The notes: generated by a model not told the origin, from the letters alone. A stretch of DNA of 64,000 nucleotides from Halobacteriovoraceae bacterium (GCA_002711995.1 PASN01000008.1:124001-188000), one strand, 5' to 3'; counted from the first letter of the stretch, positions 42,786 to 51,561 are shown. A program made the numbers and translations.

Positions 42786-42848
42786 CTATTTTAAGTCGTA
42801 CCAGTTTTCACCGACACCCATATCGACTTTTAGAGGCACCTTTAATTA
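42786..42848 (-). other. C-terminal end of polA beyond an in-frame TAA
   Basis: After the TAA at 42848-42846 the polA frame stays open for 19 codons and encodes LKVPLKVDMGVGENWYDLK, then TAG at 42786. That is the canonical end of DNA polymerase I (VPLKVDxGxGxNW), so the TAA interrupts the gene 20 codons early. Confidence 0.85.
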
Positions 42849-45425
42849 GCAAGCGTTCTCCATTTCTTCTCGCACAAGTTTTTTCATCTGATCCACTTCA
42901 CTGTTAGGCACTTCGAAAATCAATTCATCGTGGACTTGAAGAAGAAGTTTTGATTTTACTTTTTCCTTCTTCATTCTTGCGTGAACGTTGAGCATTGCCA
43001 TTTTTATTATATCCGCGGCAGTTCCCTGAATAGGGCTGTTAATTGCCATTCTTTCCGCAACAGATTTCATAGCTCTGTTTGTGGAATTAATATCGGAGAT
43101 AAATCTCTTTCTACCATTTATGGTAATGGAGTAACCGGTCTTCTCGCACTGCTCTTTAAGTTCATCCAAAAAGCTTTTTACTTTATGAAATTTTTCAAAG
43201 TATTGCGTAATATATTCTTTTGCTTCCCCACGGGAAATACCTAGGGTTTGAGATAGTCCAAAGGAAGACTGCCCATACATAAGCCCAAAGTTAATCGCCT
43301 TTGCATAAGATCTTTTTTCACTCGTGACTTCGTCAAGAGACATGCCAAAGACCTCGGCAGCAGTCTGAGCGTGGATGTCCTCATCATTCTCAAAGGCCTT
43401 GACCATCACTTCATCCTCAGAGAGATGGGCCAAAATTCTTAGTTCAACCTGAGAGTAGTCTGCTCCAATTAGAGTGCATCCTTCAGAGGCAATAAAACCT
43501 TTTCGTAGTCTACGACCATTATCGGTTCTAATTGGTATATTTTGAAGGTTGGGATTCTCTGAAGAAAGCCTTCCTGTAGAAGCAACATTTTGCATAAAAT
43601 GGGTGTGTAGACGCCCGTCTTCTTCAACTAATTTTGGCAGTGTCTTCACGTAAGTGCTTAAAAGTTTATCCACTTCACGATATCGAAGGATCATTCCAGG
43701 AACCTCTTCGTGCCCCATCGACACCAACTCTTCCAAGACCTGAGAATTTGTTGAAGCACCAGTCTTTGTCTTTTTAATTACAGGCAACTCCAACGTCTCA
43801 AATAAAAGCTTTGAGACCTGCTTAGGAGACTTTAGGTTTACCTCCTCACCGCTGATCTTTGCTATTTCACCCTCAATTTCTTCAGTTTGTTTAGAGAACT
43901 CAGACTCTAGCTCCGAGTAATACTCGGAGTTAAGCTTAATGCCGTTCATCTCCATTTCGCTTAAGATGGGAATTAGCGGCATGTCTAGGTCGTTATAAAT
44001 ATCATACAGAGCTTGATCTTTAAGTTTTTTAATTAGCCATGGATAGGCCCTTATTCCGGCATAGGCACGCTTTGCAAGCCCATATTCAAAGTTTCTTACA
44101 CTTGCCTCTTGTTCTAAGGACTCTTTTCTCAGCTCCTTTATTGAGAGAACATTTTCATCAAAAATCTCTTTTGAGATGCTTTGCAAATCATGCTTTTTAT
44201 CTGGGTCCATAACAAAGTGAGCTTGTTGAATATCGAATGATTTTACAATTTTCAAACCAGCTCTGATGGCCACGGCGCTCAAGCTTTTAAGATTTGTGGA
44301 CACCAACAACACATCTTCCAAGGCAAGTATGGATTTAACGACTTCCAAATAGGAAGAGAATTTATCAACATGAAGAATATAGCTTTTCTCTCCAGTCGCT
44401 ATGCACAGAAACCTTGCATCCACTTTATGATAATTGTCATGGTCAAAGAATGGCTCTAAAAAGATTTGATCCTGAAGTTTTAGCTCTTCAAGCAGCTTCT
44501 CAAAGTCCTCCTCTTTTTTGATTGAACTATAGTCAACAAAAGATTGAGGTTTAGAGAAGTTAGTGTCCACAACTCCATCTGAGAGTTTGTTTTTAATTGA
44601 TTTGAAGTTCAGCGAGTCTAGAAACTCCAATAACTCAGGGTTGCCTTTTAGCTCATATTTAAAATCATCGTGATGAAAATCAAGATCAAGGTCCGTTACG
44701 ATCTTTACCAGCTCTTTGGATATCAAAGCGTCCGCTTCGTAGTTCAATAGAGCGGTTTGTGCTCTTTTAGGTTTAATTTCCTCCTTATTTGCAAGGATTG
44801 TTTCAAGATTTTTATACTCTTCAAGAAGCTTCGCCGCCCCCTTGGCGCCTATGCCTTTCACGCCAGGAATATTGTCCGATGTATCCCCAACCAATGATAG
44901 GTAATCCATGATTTGCTCTGGATGAACACCCATCTTCTCGTATACTTCTTTTGCTCCGTAGAGCTTGTTTTTCATGGTATCGAGCATTTTGACTTTTCCG
45001 TTCACAAACTGCATCAAGTCTTTGTCGCCAGAAGCGATGTAAACCTCGTCAAAGTCATCTTGGTGTTGAACCACCAAGGAGCCAATAACGTCATCCGCCT
45101 CGTACTTTTGAATTCCTTTTTGAGGTATCTGAAGTTTATCTATAAGTTCAGCAATCATCGCAAACTGAGGGACAAGGTCCTCTGGAGCTTCTCCTCTGTT
45201 TGCCTTGTATGCCTCGTATTTATCATTTCGAAATGACTTCCCTTTGCAGTCTAGGGCCAGAACAATGTGGCTTGGCTTGTGAGTTTGAATCAGTTTAATC
45301 AGCATTGTTAAAACGCCATATACTGCGTTCGTTGGACGCCCATCCGGGGCATGCATTGGTCTAATTGCAAAGAATGCTCTGAATATAAAACTGCTTATAT
45401 CGACAACGATAAGTCTACGCTTCAT
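42846..45425 (-). CDS. polA: DNA polymerase I, stop codon 20 codons early
   Basis: Repair and Okazaki-fragment polymerase. The 859-aa open frame has the 5' nuclease (RLIVVDISSFIFRAFFA, ASGDKDLMQFV, GDTSDNIPGVKGIG), a 3'-5' exonuclease-like domain (about 300-450) in which the first DxE motif reads LEP, so proofreading is probably lost, and the polymerase domain with motif A ADYSQVELRILAHLS, motif B KRSYAKAINFGLMYGQS and motif C HDELIFEV. It ends ENAC-stop, while family members continue ELKVPLKVD...; the missing end is intact downstream in frame (42786-42845). The enzyme may act without it, or the TAA is read through or an error. Confidence 0.93.
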   Translation of the reverse strand: MKRRLIVVDISSFIFRAFFAIRPMHAPDGRPTNAVYGVLTMLIKLIQTHKPSHIVLALDCKGKSFRNDKYEAYKANRGEAPEDLVPQFAMIAELIDKLQIPQKGIQKYEADDVIGSLVVQHQDDFDEVYIASGDKDLMQFVNGKVKMLDTMKNKLYGAKEVYEKMGVHPEQIMDYLSLVGDTSDNIPGVKGIGAKGAAKLLEEYKNLETILANKEEIKPKRAQTALLNYEADALISKELVKIVTDLDLDFHHDDFKYELKGNPELLEFLDSLNFKSIKNKLSDGVVDTNFSKPQSFVDYSSIKKEEDFEKLLEELKLQDQIFLEPFFDHDNYHKVDARFLCIATGEKSYILHVDKFSSYLEVVKSILALEDVLLVSTNLKSLSAVAIRAGLKIVKSFDIQQAHFVMDPDKKHDLQSISKEIFDENVLSIKELRKESLEQEASVRNFEYGLAKRAYAGIRAYPWLIKKLKDQALYDIYNDLDMPLIPILSEMEMNGIKLNSEYYSELESEFSKQTEEIEGEIAKISGEEVNLKSPKQVSKLLFETLELPVIKKTKTGASTNSQVLEELVSMGHEEVPGMILRYREVDKLLSTYVKTLPKLVEEDGRLHTHFMQNVASTGRLSSENPNLQNIPIRTDNGRRLRKGFIASEGCTLIGADYSQVELRILAHLSEDEVMVKAFENDEDIHAQTAAEVFGMSLDEVTSEKRSYAKAINFGLMYGQSSFGLSQTLGISRGEAKEYITQYFEKFHKVKSFLDELKEQCEKTGYSITINGRKRFISDINSTNRAMKSVAERMAINSPIQGTAADIIKMAMLNVHARMKKEKVKSKLLLQVHDELIFEVPNSEVDQMKKLVREEMENAC

Positions 45426-45473
45426 TTAGGTCCTTTTTAAGAAATTTGTATGTTTATTTTTAGCGCGGAAAGA

Positions 45474-45989
45474 CTACATTGTGCAACGATTGCATGGGGA
45501 CATGTTTTTTTCTTCAAACCATCCTTGTTGAGCTTTTCTAAGATCAACTCTATTGGGATCGTTCGCGATGACACTTGTGTCGGCCATAACATCCCCAAGT
45601 CGGTGACCGGAGTCAAGTTTAAACAGCAAATACACTTCCAACAAAATTAGTGGGATTGCCAAGATACTGCAAAAGATCCAACCCCACAGAGGGATAATTG
45701 CAAATGCCAAAGGCACTATTATAGGAAGGTTTCTTATGAGAGATTGTTTCAGAGAACAGGGCGTGCCATCTTCTAAAGATATTACAGCAAATCCCATCAA
45801 TCTTTTGCCCACCGACTGTCCGTCATATAGTGAGTCTGAAACCCCTAAATAGGCCAAAGCTAGAATGAGTCCAAATGGGTAGAAAAGGGTTGAGAGAATC
45901 AAAACAATAAACAAATCAACCATTTTGGCCAATAGTCTAGTAACTTTTGATGTGTTTATGCCTGTTTTTAACAGGTATTTCCTTTTCAT
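45474..45989 (-). CDS. RDD-family membrane protein
   Basis: A 171-aa inner-membrane protein of the RDD family: the first helix carries RLLAKMVDLFIVLIL (the conserved Arg and Asp), and the loop before the second half has GQSVGKRLMGFAVI. A late HRLGDVMADTSVI closes the domain. Some RDD proteins exchange Na+ or Li+ for protons, but most have no known role. It is upstream of polA with 48 bp between and may be in the same transcript. Confidence 0.85.
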   Translation of the reverse strand: MKRKYLLKTGINTSKVTRLLAKMVDLFIVLILSTLFYPFGLILALAYLGVSDSLYDGQSVGKRLMGFAVISLEDGTPCSLKQSLIRNLPIIVPLAFAIIPLWGWIFCSILAIPLILLEVYLLFKLDSGHRLGDVMADTSVIANDPNRVDLRKAQQGWFEEKNMSPCNRCTM

Positions 45990-46146
45990 AACCCTATGAT
46001 ACTAGAAGCCGCCACTATATAAAAGCAGCAAATTAATCCAAAACCTACGCAAAGCGTAACCTTTAGTTCATTATTGGCCCTAAGAACTAGTTATTTGGGA
46101 TCGCCTATGTTAATTTTAGGGCTTAAGAGATATTTAGGAGATTTTT

Positions 46147-46470
46147 ATGGCAAGTCTTGAAAGCGTAAACAATGACAATTTTGAAGAAAGTGTATTGAAG
46201 TCTGACAAACCAGTAGTGGTGGACTTCTGGGCCGAGTGGTGTGGTCCATGTAAAGCATTGACTCCTATTTTGGATGAAGTGGCTAACGAACTTGGTGAAA
46301 ATGCCAAAGTTGTGAAAGTAAATGTTGATGAGGCCGGAGAATTAGCTCAACAATATGGCATTCGTGGCATCCCTACTCTAATCTTTTTTAAAGGTGGAGA
46401 GGTTAAGAGCACTTTGGTTGGCAACCAACCAAAATCTGAAATTCTTAAAAATATCAACGACCTGGTATAA
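46147..46470 (+). CDS. trxA: Thioredoxin
   Basis: A cytosolic dithiol reductant for enzymes such as peroxiredoxins and ribonucleotide reductase. The 107-aa protein has the classical active site WCGPC (Cys32, Cys35), the buried Asp26 in VVDFWAEW and cis-Pro in GIPTLIFF. SD AGGAG lies upstream of the ATG. A hairpin terminator follows 8 bp after the stop. Confidence 0.98.
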   Translation: MASLESVNNDNFEESVLKSDKPVVVDFWAEWCGPCKALTPILDEVANELGENAKVVKVNVDEAGELAQQYGIRGIPTLIFFKGGEVKSTLVGNQPKSEILKNINDLV

Positions 46471-46478
46471 CACTCTAA

Positions 46479-46503
46479 GGCCGAAGTAATTCGGCCATTT
46501 TTT
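46479..46503 (+). terminator. Rho-independent terminator after trxA, abutting gmhA start
   Basis: GGCCGAA-GTAA-TTCGGCC forms a 7-bp stem with a 4-nt loop, followed by A and six T. The T-run ends only 3 bp before the ATG of gmhA at 46507. Confidence 0.85.
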
Positions 46504-46506
46504 ATT

Positions 46507-47106
46507 ATGAACAAGAACTACATCAAAAACTCTCTGGTTGAAGCTCAAAACGTCTTAAACAAGTTTGTTGCTGACGATCACAACCTTACTTTAATTGAAA
46601 AGGCCGTAACGACAATGGTTGCTTCGATTCAAAGCGAAGGAAAGATCTTGGCCTGTGGAAACGGCGGGGCCATGTGCGATTCAATGCACTTTGTTGAGGA
46701 GCTTACTGGTAGATACCGCAAAGATAGAGCGCCAATAGCAGCAATGGGAATGGGCGATCCAAGTCATATCACCTGCGTTGCAAATGACTATGGTTATGAG
46801 TACATCTTCTCTCGCCACGTTCAGGCATGGGGTAAGAAAGGTGATACCCTTCTGGCCATCTCAACCTCAGGCAATTCACAAAACGTTATCCTTGCCGTAG
46901 AAGAAGCTAAGAAGAAAGACATGAAAGTAATTGGCCTTCTGGGAAAGTCTGGCGGAAAGCTTAAGGATATGGTGGACGTTCCCCTAATCGTTGACTGCCA
47001 AGTCACAGATAGAATCCAAGAGATTCATATAAAATTGATTCACATCTTTATTGAAGGGATTGAAAGACATATCGTCCCAGAACATTACAGCGACGAGCAG
47101 GCCTAA
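46507..47106 (+). CDS. gmhA: Sedoheptulose-7-phosphate isomerase (phosphoheptose isomerase)
   Basis: The first step of heptose synthesis for the LPS inner core. The 199-aa SIS-domain protein has ILACGNGGAMCDSMHFVEELTGRYRKDRAP, the signature of GmhA (sedoheptulose-7-P site), then LLAISTSGNSQNVI and CQVTDRIQEIHIKLIH with active-site Glu and His. It starts with the usual N-terminal helix at ATG 46507 but has no Shine-Dalgarno: the trxA terminator hairpin and its T-run fill the space. It may be translated from read-through mRNA or a leaderless transcript. Confidence 0.93.
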   Translation: MNKNYIKNSLVEAQNVLNKFVADDHNLTLIEKAVTTMVASIQSEGKILACGNGGAMCDSMHFVEELTGRYRKDRAPIAAMGMGDPSHITCVANDYGYEYIFSRHVQAWGKKGDTLLAISTSGNSQNVILAVEEAKKKDMKVIGLLGKSGGKLKDMVDVPLIVDCQVTDRIQEIHIKLIHIFIEGIERHIVPEHYSDEQA

Positions 47107-47237
47107 GCACCTGCTCAAATTCCCAACTATTTAAATCAACCACATCACCTAAATAGGCAATTTTTGTCTGTTTTAAGGGAGACATATTCTAGCCTACAAT
47201 GTGATTATAACAATTTAGTTCTAATTGAGGAGAAAGC

Positions 47238-47891
47238 ATGGAAGGCATGACAGAAACCATAAATCAATTGGCCTCGTTTATTCAAAGCGGCGGCGTATTT
47301 ATGTTTATCATTTTAGGTGTGTGGGGATTTGGAATCGCAATCGCAATCGAGCGATTCAAGAAACTATCTAAAACCTATGATGTGGATGGACCATCCTTCA
47401 TGAATGAAATCCAAAGATATGTCTTATCCAACGACATACAGGGAGCTATTCGAGTTTGCTCAGGATCCGTAGCGGCATTGCCTAAGGTTTTAAAAAGCGG
47501 ATTAAAAAGAGCAAATCAAGGTACAGAGCAAATCCAAAACGCACTGGACGCAACAGCTTTGGAAGTTGTGCCAAAAGTTGAATTAAGACTTGGCTACCTT
47601 CAACTAGTTGCAAACGTATCTACCCTTTTTGGTCTATTAGGAACCATTCAAGGTCTAATCGCCTCATTTTCTGCAGTAGCTGCAGCCGATCCGGCGCAAA
47701 AAGCTGAATTGCTTGCCAAAGGTATTGCAACTGCGATGAACACAACAGCCATGGGACTTTTCGCGGCCATTACAGTTATGATTCTTCACGCTTGGTTGAA
47801 TGCCAAGTCAGAGAAGATTATTAACGAAGTTGATGAATACAGCGTGAAGCTTTTGGATCTTCTAGGAACTAAAGAACAAGTTCAGGAATAA
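47238..47891 (+). CDS. MotA/TolQ/ExbB-family proton channel subunit (AglR-like)
   Basis: Stator subunit of a proton-motive-force-driven envelope machine. The 217-aa protein has three membrane helices: about 18-38 (VFMFIILGVWGFGIAIAIERF), about 115-140 (LVANVSTLFGLLGTIQGLIASF) and about 160-185 (NTTAMGLFAAITVMILHAWL), with the Thr/Ser-lined pore residues of the family. SD GAGGAG precedes the ATG. It forms an operon with two ExbD/TolR genes and faces the envelope cluster 49164-57675, an arrangement like the Agl/Glt gliding motor of Myxococcus and its Bdellovibrio relatives. The gliding link is inference from context. Confidence 0.9.
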   Translation: MEGMTETINQLASFIQSGGVFMFIILGVWGFGIAIAIERFKKLSKTYDVDGPSFMNEIQRYVLSNDIQGAIRVCSGSVAALPKVLKSGLKRANQGTEQIQNALDATALEVVPKVELRLGYLQLVANVSTLFGLLGTIQGLIASFSAVAAADPAQKAELLAKGIATAMNTTAMGLFAAITVMILHAWLNAKSEKIINEVDEYSVKLLDLLGTKEQVQE

Positions 47892-47895
47892 TTGA

Positions 47896-48429
47896 ATGAG
47901 TTATAAACTACCAACAAGGCGACATTCAAAGAAAGAACCTCAGAGATTGAATCTAATCCCAATATTGGATGCGGTTTTCATTTTCATTTTCTTTCTTTTG
48001 ATGTCCGCCCAGTTTGTAAAAATCTTTGAAATCAATAGTGATGTGCCTATTGTTTCAGACGCACCACCACCAAAGAATCAAAAGAAGCCATTCGCACTGA
48101 CTCTTTCGATTACCAATTCGGGTTTTACTTTGGCCAAAGGATTGCCGTCTAGAACGATAAAGCGAATACCTAAAAACAAAGATGGTATTTACGACACAAT
48201 CTCCTTGCACAATTACTTGGTTGATTTAAAGAAAAAGCATGCAAAAGAAAAGACTATCGTGCTTGAGCCTAAAGTGGACTTGGATTACGAGACGATCGTA
48301 AAGATTATGGACGCCGTAAGGATGCTTGATAAGACAGACGAAGAAATTTACATCAAAGACAAAGACGGCATTGACCTGAGAGTCAAAGAACTCTTTAACA
48401 AGATCGTCTTTGGAAACTTAATGAGTTAA
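47896..48429 (+). CDS. ExbD/TolR-family protein 1 (AglQ/AglS-like)
   Basis: A 177-aa stator partner: a short basic cytosolic start, one membrane helix (PILDAVFIFIFFLLMSAQF) with the proton-carrying Asp at residue 25, and a periplasmic TolR-like domain. It lies 4 bp after the ExbB-like gene and 8 bp before the second ExbD gene. Two different ExbD proteins per one ExbB are also present in the AglRQS motor, which favours that comparison over plain TonB or Tol systems. Confidence 0.9.
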   Translation: MSYKLPTRRHSKKEPQRLNLIPILDAVFIFIFFLLMSAQFVKIFEINSDVPIVSDAPPPKNQKKPFALTLSITNSGFTLAKGLPSRTIKRIPKNKDGIYDTISLHNYLVDLKKKHAKEKTIVLEPKVDLDYETIVKIMDAVRMLDKTDEEIYIKDKDGIDLRVKELFNKIVFGNLMS

Positions 48430-48437
48430 GAGGAAGC

Positions 48438-48950
48438 ATGGCAAGAACAAGATCAATTACAAATAAAAGAAAGAAGGCCAAAAAAGGTCCTTTGGATGTG
48501 GATATCACTTCCCTGCTTGATATTCTTGTCATCCTTCTGGTTTTTCTTCTAAAGAGCTACAACTCCTCGGGAATTACAATGACAGTGCCACAAGGCATTG
48601 AGCTACCAAAGTCCCAATCAAGCTCCATCAACTCCGCAGGGGTTCAGATACAAGTTTCCAAAGACAAAATCTGGGTGGACAATCAAACAATTCTAGAGAC
48701 AGAGAATCTTCCGAAAGTCGTTTACGACAGAGGCGGCAGAAGAATCGTTCCTCTCTTTAATGAATTGGTAAAGAAGAAAGAAGAAATTAAGAAGATAGCT
48801 CTTCAAACGCCACAAGCAAAGAGCTTCAGCGGTGTCGCCAATCTCATTATTGATAAGACAATTAAATACTCTTATTTAAAGAAGGTCATGTACACCAGCG
48901 CGGAAGCAGGGTTCAAAGAGTTTAAGTTTGTTGTTATGGGAGAAGAGTAA
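48438..48950 (+). CDS. ExbD/TolR-family protein 2 (AglQ/AglS-like)
   Basis: A 170-aa protein with a highly basic N-terminus (KRKKAKKG), one membrane helix (ITSLLDILVILLVFLL) with the proton-carrying Asp28, and a periplasmic domain with VPQGIELPKSQ and late FKFVVMG as in ExbD/TolR. It shares only the general layout with the preceding ExbD, so the two are not recent duplicates. An SD (GAGG) lies just upstream. Confidence 0.9.
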   Translation: MARTRSITNKRKKAKKGPLDVDITSLLDILVILLVFLLKSYNSSGITMTVPQGIELPKSQSSSINSAGVQIQVSKDKIWVDNQTILETENLPKVVYDRGGRRIVPLFNELVKKKEEIKKIALQTPQAKSFSGVANLIIDKTIKYSYLKKVMYTSAEAGFKEFKFVVMGEE

Positions 48951-48951
48951 A

Positions 48952-49038
48952 TTAGCTCCAACTAAACCACACAAGGCCAATTTTGGCGGCAATCGCCGCC
49001 AAAACCATTAAAGAATAGAATATTATAAGTTTTTGCAT
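48952..49038 (-). CDS. Candidate 28-aa single-helix membrane peptide
   Basis: On the minus strand an ATG at 49038 opens 28 codons ending in TAA at 48952. The peptide is almost one membrane helix (LIIFYSLMVLAAIAAKIGL then VWFSW). A perfect 10-bp inverted repeat (48981-49004) is inside it. There is no good SD, so it could equally be the stem of a structured RNA. It fills most of the 213-bp gap between the converging motor and envelope operons. Confidence 0.25.
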   Translation of the reverse strand: MQKLIIFYSLMVLAAIAAKIGLVWFSWS

Positions 49039-49163
49039 AAATAAGTCAGCCCCGCTCCCCTATAGAAATCCTAGCATTCGTTTTTTTTTAGAACAAGACG
49101 ACAAGTTGGCACCAACTCAAGAGCTGGCGGTAAGGTATGATGCGATTTCAACTCTTTAAAAGA

Positions 49164-49571
49164 CTACATTCTTACTTTGAAATTAAGATTGAACTTGGCG
49201 CTTGATCTTTTCGAAAACTGGAGTTTCGAATAGTCCATTTTCCACATTTCTTGAGTCAGGCACCATTTAAGATCGTTGGAGAGACTTGAGTTGTTTTCAG
49301 GTTTTAAACTTACAGAGCTCACCCTTCCAGACGAGGCGATGTTAATATTCACACATGCGTTAAGGTTCAACTGTTCAACCTTGTGCAACTTAAAGTAATT
49401 CACAAAACACCCATGGAACTTTTTGGCATTTGCCTGTGTTGCTAGCTTTATATGTTTAGACTTTAAGTCAGTAGGCCCACAAGTTGTTGCAGTTTTCCGG
49501 CCTGGACCTTTATTATTGGCACAGGCGGATAAACTCAAGACAAGAAAGGCCAGCTTAAATGATCTGAGCAC
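49164..49571 (-). CDS. Small lipoprotein with AgmX-like C-terminal domain
   Basis: A 135-aa predicted lipoprotein (FLVLSLSAC, Cys about 17). Residues about 45-135 follow the AgmX/PglI C-terminal pattern: a helix with a Cys and YF (HGCFVNYFKL), then ACVNINIASSGRVSSVSL, a Cys-containing helix (WCLTQEMWKMD) and a last beta strand FNLNFKV. This is the same fold plan as the end of the upstream FHA protein, suggesting duplication. It is the last gene of the envelope operon, starting directly after the stop of that gene. Confidence 0.7.
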   Translation of the reverse strand: MLRSFKLAFLVLSLSACANNKGPGRKTATTCGPTDLKSKHIKLATQANAKKFHGCFVNYFKLHKVEQLNLNACVNINIASSGRVSSVSLKPENNSSLSNDLKWCLTQEMWKMDYSKLQFSKRSSAKFNLNFKVRM

Positions 49572-51551
49572 TTACAGCCTCTTAGGGTAGAAGTTAAATG
49601 GCTGCTTAACCTCAACAGTTCCTCCTCCCAAAGGAGATGGAAATTGAATGCCTCTTAAAACTCTTACAACACAGCTCTTTACAGAAGCAGGCAGTCCAGT
49701 TCTTTTACTCACGCCAGCTCGGCTAACATGTCCCGAAGCGCCAATTGTAAATTGAAGTCCTATTGTGCCTGACAATGTGTTTTGTCTGCCTCTATCAAGT
49801 TCTTTTTGGTAGCAATACCTAAACTGTGGAATGTGTTCTCTTAAGATTCTTCTAATAACATCTGGATCCATAGAGCCAAGAACAACAGTCTCAGAAGGTA
49901 TTCCTGCCGTGTAGATTCCCTTCTTAGCAGATAGTCCCTCTGCACCCTTAGACTGTGCAAGTTTACCAGCCGCAGCGCCAGTTAGACTGCCAATTTCAGT
50001 TCCAACATCCGCTCTTTTAAGATTTGTTGCGACACCACCACCAACTGTGGCCCCGCCAATATTTGAAGAACTCTTAGAAGCCGCTACTTTTGCGCCTTTA
50101 AGGGATCCTCCCTTCGCCATTAAGCTTGATATGGAACTTTTGAAGTCTGCGGACTTATAAACATCCACACTGCCCACGGCTTTTCTTTTAACCACACTTT
50201 TGGCACTCGAAGTTGTTTTCTTTCTTGCAGCGGATGCAGCGCTCTTTGCAACAGTTGCACTCTTTTTAGGACTTGGCCTTTTAACCTTTTTAACGACCTG
50301 CTTTTTTGGAGCTTTCTTGCTACCTGGATCTTTATTGGCCACCTTTTTAGCAGCAGGCTTTTGTTGAGGCTTCGATTGCTTTTTAGGCTTGCTCTTCTTA
50401 ACCACTGTTTTCTTTTTGGCCTTCTGTTTCTTGGGAGGAGCTTTCTTGGTTTTCTCCACTGTTTTGTTCTTGGTAATGATTAGTGGTTGTTTGTATAAAA
50501 TAGTTGCAATTCTTTCAGGATCTTTCTCTTTTTTCATTTCCTCATCAACCTCATAAAAAAATGAAAGGCCCATAAGAGGCAGCACAATTAGAAAGATTGT
50601 AAGAGCAAAATACCTTTTTAAAGTATTATCCCGGCCAAACATAGGAGCTGGCTTTACTTTAGGCGGAGAGGAAACCTTTCTAGCGTATATTTCAAGATCA
50701 CCATTAACTAAGCGAACAATTTCTTCGTCATCAATAATTATCTTTTCCTTAGACTGCTCCATTCCGTCGTCAGTAAGGTGAAAGGCCTGATACCCAGGGA
50801 GGTTGTTAATAACGCAGTTTTTGTTTGAGATCTCAACAAATGGCATTTTTTCAGTTTTGCCTAAATACGCAAATTCAATCTCTTCTTTCTTGGGGTTTGA
50901 ACCTACAATACTGTAGACACCATCTTTTTCAGGAAGGTAGTCCACTGAGTAAACTTTATCTTTGAACAGGATTATAACTTCAACAGCTTGCTTGCCATGG
51001 TCATACTTGAAGATTGGATAGAGATCTTGCTCATCTTCAAAAATATATTCACTAGCGTCCGCCTTGGGATCTGCGGATAGTGGATAAACAATATATGGCC
51101 CTTCGGTCTCTTCCACAGAAGGAGCCTCCGGTAGTTCAACTCCAACTTCTTCAACCTCAGCTTTTTTAACGCTTGCTTGGCCTTTTTCAGGTTCTAATGT
51201 TTCGAGCACTGGGGGTAGCTCACTTGCGCTAACATACTGCTTAAACTTAAAGCTAATGTTTCCAAAGGAAACTTCATCACCTACATTGATTTGTGCTGCA
51301 ACGATCTTTTCACCATTAACAAAAACCCCGTTTTTGGAGTTCATGTCATAGATTTTGCACCCTTTTGAAGTGATTTCTATTACAGCATGGACTGCAGACA
51401 CAACCCCCGATGGAATAATAAAGTCACAGCTTTCAGTCCTACCGACCAAAACTCTTCCCTTAGAGAAGACGTTGCCTTTTATTTTTGGAGCATTGCCAAC
51501 AGGCAACATTTGAAACAGTTTTTCAGCGGGTGTTTTAGAAGTTTCCAACAT
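49572..51551 (-). CDS. FHA-domain/AgmX-PglI C-terminal-domain protein (GltG-like)
   Basis: A 659-aa inner-membrane-spanning protein. FHA domain about 28-110 (VLVGRTESCDFIIP, SAVHAVIE, SKNGVFVNGEKI) in the cytosol; a second beta-rich segment about 150-300; one membrane helix about 312-335 (YFALTIFLIVLPLMGLSFFY); a Lys/Pro/Ala-rich stalk about 350-470 able to cross the periplasm; and a TonB-like AgmX/PglI C-terminal domain about 565-659 (FRYCYQKEL, GTIGLQFTIGASGHVSR, SCVVRVLRGIQFP). This layout matches GltG-type proteins of the Myxococcus gliding complex, which the motor pulls on. Phospho-binding by the FHA could regulate assembly. Confidence 0.88.
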   Translation of the reverse strand: MLETSKTPAEKLFQMLPVGNAPKIKGNVFSKGRVLVGRTESCDFIIPSGVVSAVHAVIEITSKGCKIYDMNSKNGVFVNGEKIVAAQINVGDEVSFGNISFKFKQYVSASELPPVLETLEPEKGQASVKKAEVEEVGVELPEAPSVEETEGPYIVYPLSADPKADASEYIFEDEQDLYPIFKYDHGKQAVEVIILFKDKVYSVDYLPEKDGVYSIVGSNPKKEEIEFAYLGKTEKMPFVEISNKNCVINNLPGYQAFHLTDDGMEQSKEKIIIDDEEIVRLVNGDLEIYARKVSSPPKVKPAPMFGRDNTLKRYFALTIFLIVLPLMGLSFFYEVDEEMKKEKDPERIATILYKQPLIITKNKTVEKTKKAPPKKQKAKKKTVVKKSKPKKQSKPQQKPAAKKVANKDPGSKKAPKKQVVKKVKRPSPKKSATVAKSAASAARKKTTSSAKSVVKRKAVGSVDVYKSADFKSSISSLMAKGGSLKGAKVAASKSSSNIGGATVGGGVATNLKRADVGTEIGSLTGAAAGKLAQSKGAEGLSAKKGIYTAGIPSETVVLGSMDPDVIRRILREHIPQFRYCYQKELDRGRQNTLSGTIGLQFTIGASGHVSRAGVSKRTGLPASVKSCVVRVLRGIQFPSPLGGGTVEVKQPFNFYPKRL

Positions 51552-51561
51552 TGTTCCTTTG

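Noticed and set aside
34371-42848. Genome-wide reassignment of TAA to an amino acid
   Set aside because: Many intact genes in the window end correctly in TAA, so at most context-dependent read-through is possible.
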